Source of the DNA: Winogradskyella helgolandensis
GTDB taxonomy: Bacteria; Bacteroidota; Bacteroidia; Flavobacteriales; Flavobacteriaceae
DNA: 64,000 bases
Assembly (NCBI RefSeq): GCF_013404085.1
Contig: NZ_JABFHO010000001.1
Location: 1,426,001 to 1,490,000 of the forward strand
Direction: 5' to 3'
In this document: positions 61,549 through 64,000 of the stretch, piece by piece
How positions within the stretch are numbered: position 1 is the first letter of the stretch
Layout of the letters: every line of letters starts with the position of its first letter
Notes under the pieces: generated by a model
What the model was told of the DNA's origin: nothing
Databases searched by the model: none
What the model saw: only the letters and a program-made list of their open reading frames with translations
Translations under genes and position numbers: made by a program

Positions 61549-63141
61549 ATGAAGAACATGAAAAATTTAAAATATGTAATGCTTTTTTTCCTATCACTTA
61601 CGTTGATGGTAAGTTGTGATGAAGAAGACTACGAATTTGGAGATATAACAACTCCTACCAATTTACAAGTTTCTGCAGAAATAGTCGGTATGGATGCAAC
61701 AAACCCTTATGGAGATGGTACAGGTGTTGTTAATTTTACAGCAACGGCAGATAATGCAATTACCTTTAAGTATTCTAATGATGGAAGTGAAAAACTTGCA
61801 CCTTTTGGAACAACATCCATTAGTTTTAGTACACAAGGTATTCATACCTATACCGTAACGGTTATAGCAATTGGTACAGCTGGTAATTCAACGTCAAAAA
61901 CTATTGATGTAGAAGTATTCGCAGATTACGCACCTCCTGCAGATTTAACGGAGATGTTATATGGAGATGGTTCAAAAACATGGAGAGTTAAAGCAGAAAC
62001 TGCTGGTCACTTGGGTGTTGGCCCAGCGGATGAAGTTACACCAGTTTGGTGGGCTGCTCCTCCTTTTGATAAAGTAGGTTTGGGAGTCTATGATGATAGA
62101 ATAGTATTTAACTCAGACGGAACCGTTAACTATATTACAAATGATACTGCTTTTGGTCAAAGTGGTCCTATGGATCAAGATTTTGGTACACCTTGGACAG
62201 CAAATCCGGGTGGAGAGTATGAAAGTTATCCGCTAGCTAATTTTGATGATACTTATACTTTAACAGCGCCAGGTGGACAAGAAACTTTAAATTTTGCCGA
62301 TAAGGGTTATTTAGGATTCTATGTTGGTGGAGATCACAGTTACCAAATTTTAGAAAGATCAGCTACAGAAATGATGCTGAAAATTATTGGAACTGATACT
62401 AATGCATGGTTTGTGATATTAACTTCTGAAGAAGAAGCTGGTGATGATTATTCATTAGTTTGGGCTGACGAATTTGATACAAACGGAGCACCTGATCCAG
62501 CAAATTGGACTTACGATTTAGGTACTGGTACTAGTGGTTGGGGAAATCAAGAGCTTCAAAACTATACAGATAATGCTGAAAATGTAATTATAGAAGATGG
62601 TTTTCTTAAAATTACAGCAAAAGCTACGGGAAATGGTGGCTATACATCTGCACGAATTAAATCTGAAGGACTTCAGGAATTTACCTATGGTAAAGTAGAG
62701 ATTAGAGCTAAGCTACCTGCTTCTGAAGGGACTTGGCCTGCATTATGGATGTTAGGTGCTAATAACGCTACTGTTGGATGGCCTGCATGTGGAGAAATGG
62801 ATATTATGGAGCAAGTTGGCTGGGATAAAAGCAGAACGTTAGGAACGTTCCATTGGTTTGATAACGGAACCAATGCAAATGCTAGCTATGGTGAATCTTT
62901 AGATGTTGCCGATACAGCAACTGAATTCCATATTTACGGTATAGAATGGAGTGAAGCTTCTATAAAAATTACTGTAGACGATACGCCTGTAGTGACTTTA
63001 ACTAATAATCCTGATTTCCCGTTTAATGCAGACTTCTTTTTTATAATGAATGTCGCAATGGGTGGAACTTTAGGAGGAGATATTGATCCTGCATTTGCAG
63101 AAGATACAATGGAAGTAGATTATATAAGAGTCTACCAATAA
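61549..63141 (+). CDS. GH16 family beta-glucanase lipoprotein, probable laminarinase
   Basis: 530 residues. Lipobox LMVSC (Cys 23) followed at once by DEEDYEFG, a strong acidic lipoprotein export signal for the surface. Then a PKD-like domain (about 38-125), one LGVGP domain (about 136-297; GHLGVGPADEVTPVWWA) and a GH16 catalytic domain (about 302-530). The catalytic core is GEMDIMEQVG with nucleophile Glu 416 and acid/base Glu 421. WGNQELQNYTDN, GTWPALWMLG and VDYIRVYQ are typical of beta-1,3-glucanases. It cuts the polymer outside the cell for uptake by SusCD. The exact specificity (laminarin or mixed-linkage) is inferred. Confidence 0.92.
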   Translation: MKNMKNLKYVMLFFLSLTLMVSCDEEDYEFGDITTPTNLQVSAEIVGMDATNPYGDGTGVVNFTATADNAITFKYSNDGSEKLAPFGTTSISFSTQGIHTYTVTVIAIGTAGNSTSKTIDVEVFADYAPPADLTEMLYGDGSKTWRVKAETAGHLGVGPADEVTPVWWAAPPFDKVGLGVYDDRIVFNSDGTVNYITNDTAFGQSGPMDQDFGTPWTANPGGEYESYPLANFDDTYTLTAPGGQETLNFADKGYLGFYVGGDHSYQILERSATEMMLKIIGTDTNAWFVILTSEEEAGDDYSLVWADEFDTNGAPDPANWTYDLGTGTSGWGNQELQNYTDNAENVIIEDGFLKITAKATGNGGYTSARIKSEGLQEFTYGKVEIRAKLPASEGTWPALWMLGANNATVGWPACGEMDIMEQVGWDKSRTLGTFHWFDNGTNANASYGESLDVADTATEFHIYGIEWSEASIKITVDDTPVVTLTNNPDFPFNADFFFIMNVAMGGTLGGDIDPAFAEDTMEVDYIRVYQ

Positions 63142-63176
63142 TAAAGAATAAATATTTGTTTGAATTAGTTGTTTTT

Positions 63177-63207
63177 TTAAGGTCGAGCTAATAGTTCGGC
63201 CTTTTAA
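63177..63207 (+). terminator. Terminator after the GH16 gene
   Basis: Stem AAGGTCGAGC (63179-63188) with GTTCGGCCTT (63194-63203), two G-T pairs, a 5-base loop, followed by TTT then A residues. The hairpin is good but the T run is short, so read-through into the next gene is possible. Confidence 0.6.
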
Positions 63208-63314
63208 AAATTTATTAGCAAACCATTTTTACAAGTGTATTAGAATTAATTTTAGTTAGTATTAGTGTTTCGTATTTGATTAAAAAAATATACGATTAGT
63301 TTATAAAATTACCC

Positions 63315-64000
63315 ATGACAAAGAACCCCATTTACATAGGAAATAATATTGCTTCGAATGATCATTTTGAAGTAAAAGGAGAACTTGTATCACTTCATAA
63401 TGAAGATTATTACAAAATCTCTAACAGTGATAAAATGAGACCGTTTTTTATGAGTCTTGTTAGTAATTCTAATCACTGGATGTTTATTTCCAGTAATGGA
63501 GCCTTAACAGCAGGTAGAAAAGATGCCAACAATGCCTTGTTTCCGTATTATACAGATGATAAAATAACGGAATCTCTAGAGACCACGGGTAGTAAAACGA
63601 TAATTCAAGTTCATAAAGAGGGAAAGACCTTTTTATGGGAACCGTTTTCAAACCGATACCAAGGTGTTTACGATACCAAGAGAAATTTATATAAAAATAG
63701 TTATGGTAATAAGTTGCTTTTTGAAGAAACAAACAAAGATTTACAATTAACGTTTAGATACGAATGGAATACTAGTGACCAATTTGGGTTTGTTAGAAAA
63801 GCGAATATTATAAATAATTCAAACGAAAATGTTGCCGTAACCATTCTAGATGGAATTCAAAATATTTTGCCTTATGGTTTAACATCCGTTTTTCAAAATG
63901 CGACGAGTAATTTAATTGATGCTTATAAAAAATGTGAACTAGAAACAGATTCAGGTATTGGTATTTTTGCTTTAAGCGCCATTATTGTAGATAAAGCAGA
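63315..64000 (+). CDS. Phosphorylase-like glycoside hydrolase, N-terminal part (possibly GH149), cut by the window edge
   Basis: 228 codons from ATG 63315, open at the right edge. No signal peptide (MTKNPIYIGNNIASNDHFEV). Residues about 43-90 read MRPFFMSLVSNSNHWMFISS, GALTAGRKDANNALFPYYTD, like the N-terminal beta-sandwich of GH94-type glycan phosphorylases. Later KAAFSP-type motifs are not seen. The position after GH16 in a beta-1,3-glucan locus makes GH149 (beta-1,3-oligoglucan phosphorylase) the best guess; GH161 or another GH94-clan member is possible. It would split imported oligosaccharides with phosphate in the cytoplasm. A weaker promoter area and terminator lie before it. Confidence 0.5.
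   Translation, partial: MTKNPIYIGNNIASNDHFEVKGELVSLHNEDYYKISNSDKMRPFFMSLVSNSNHWMFISSNGALTAGRKDANNALFPYYTDDKITESLETTGSKTIIQVHKEGKTFLWEPFSNRYQGVYDTKRNLYKNSYGNKLLFEETNKDLQLTFRYEWNTSDQFGFVRKANIINNSNENVAVTILDGIQNILPYGLTSVFQNATSNLIDAYKKCELETDSGIGIFALSAIIVDKA

Overview
The window comes from a low-GC (AT-rich) member of the Bacteroidota, almost certainly a marine-type Flavobacteriaceae bacterium. Reasons: type IX secretion (T9SS) and gliding-type cargo with PorP/SprF partners, SusC/SusD pairs, a short primary sigma factor of about 287 residues, promoters of the TTG-N17-19-TAnnTTTG type, no clear Shine-Dalgarno sites, and the characteristic order DUF6089-uppS-bamA-ompH-ompH-murI. I cannot name the genus from sequence alone.

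Layout. 1-11.7 kb is a surface and T9SS region: the tail of a type B cargo protein, a PorP/SprF protein, a PorE-like OmpA protein, a small SAP-domain protein, a 2389-residue repeat adhesin, and a second PorP/SprF protein 6 bp behind it. 11.8-20 kb holds a von Willebrand A lipoprotein, a SIMPL-like protein, a LytS/LytTR-type two-component pair, a PLDc_N membrane protein, a DUF2797 protein and a bacterial GH3 (auxin-conjugase-like) enzyme. 20.3-27.1 kb is a minus-strand block: pdxJ, an alpha/beta hydrolase, a YwqK/TonB hybrid, a holin-like protein, tig, clpP and clpX. 27.2-36 kb is the plus-strand envelope operon: CBS protein, nadK, DUF6089, uppS, bamA, two ompH genes, murI and a small conserved protein. 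36-47.5 kb is mixed housekeeping: gamma carbonic anhydrase, rpsU, rpoD, AsmA-like, queuosine precursor transporter, a folK-dNK fusion, two methyltransferases, mutS, and tRNA-Gly and tRNA-Leu. 47.6-49.4 kb encodes a CPA2 cation/proton antiporter.

From 49.7 kb to the right edge lies a polysaccharide utilisation locus, very probably for laminarin or a related beta-1,3-glucan: a sodium:solute symporter, a membrane-spanning propeller/LuxR-type regulator, SusC, SusD, a multidomain surface glycan-binding lipoprotein, a GH16 lipoprotein, and the start of a cytoplasmic phosphorylase-like enzyme. The inferred flow is cutting and capture of glucan at the surface by GH16 and the binding lipoproteins, import through SusCD, and phosphorolysis inside the cell.

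The most interesting items are: (i) a roughly 160-residue domain with an LGVGP...WW signature, present twice in the binding lipoprotein and once ahead of the GH16 catalytic domain, which looks like an unassigned carbohydrate-binding module; (ii) the 16-fold adhesin repeat with a Ca-loop-like DxDNDG motif and a conserved Cys pair; (iii) a tandem GAAC-N3-GTTC palindrome 20 bp apart upstream of the PUL regulator; (iv) several unrelated families of short palindromic intergenic repeats clustered at 42.8-44.3 kb next to an apparent gene remnant. I see no CRISPR array, insertion sequence, phage, plasmid or defence island.
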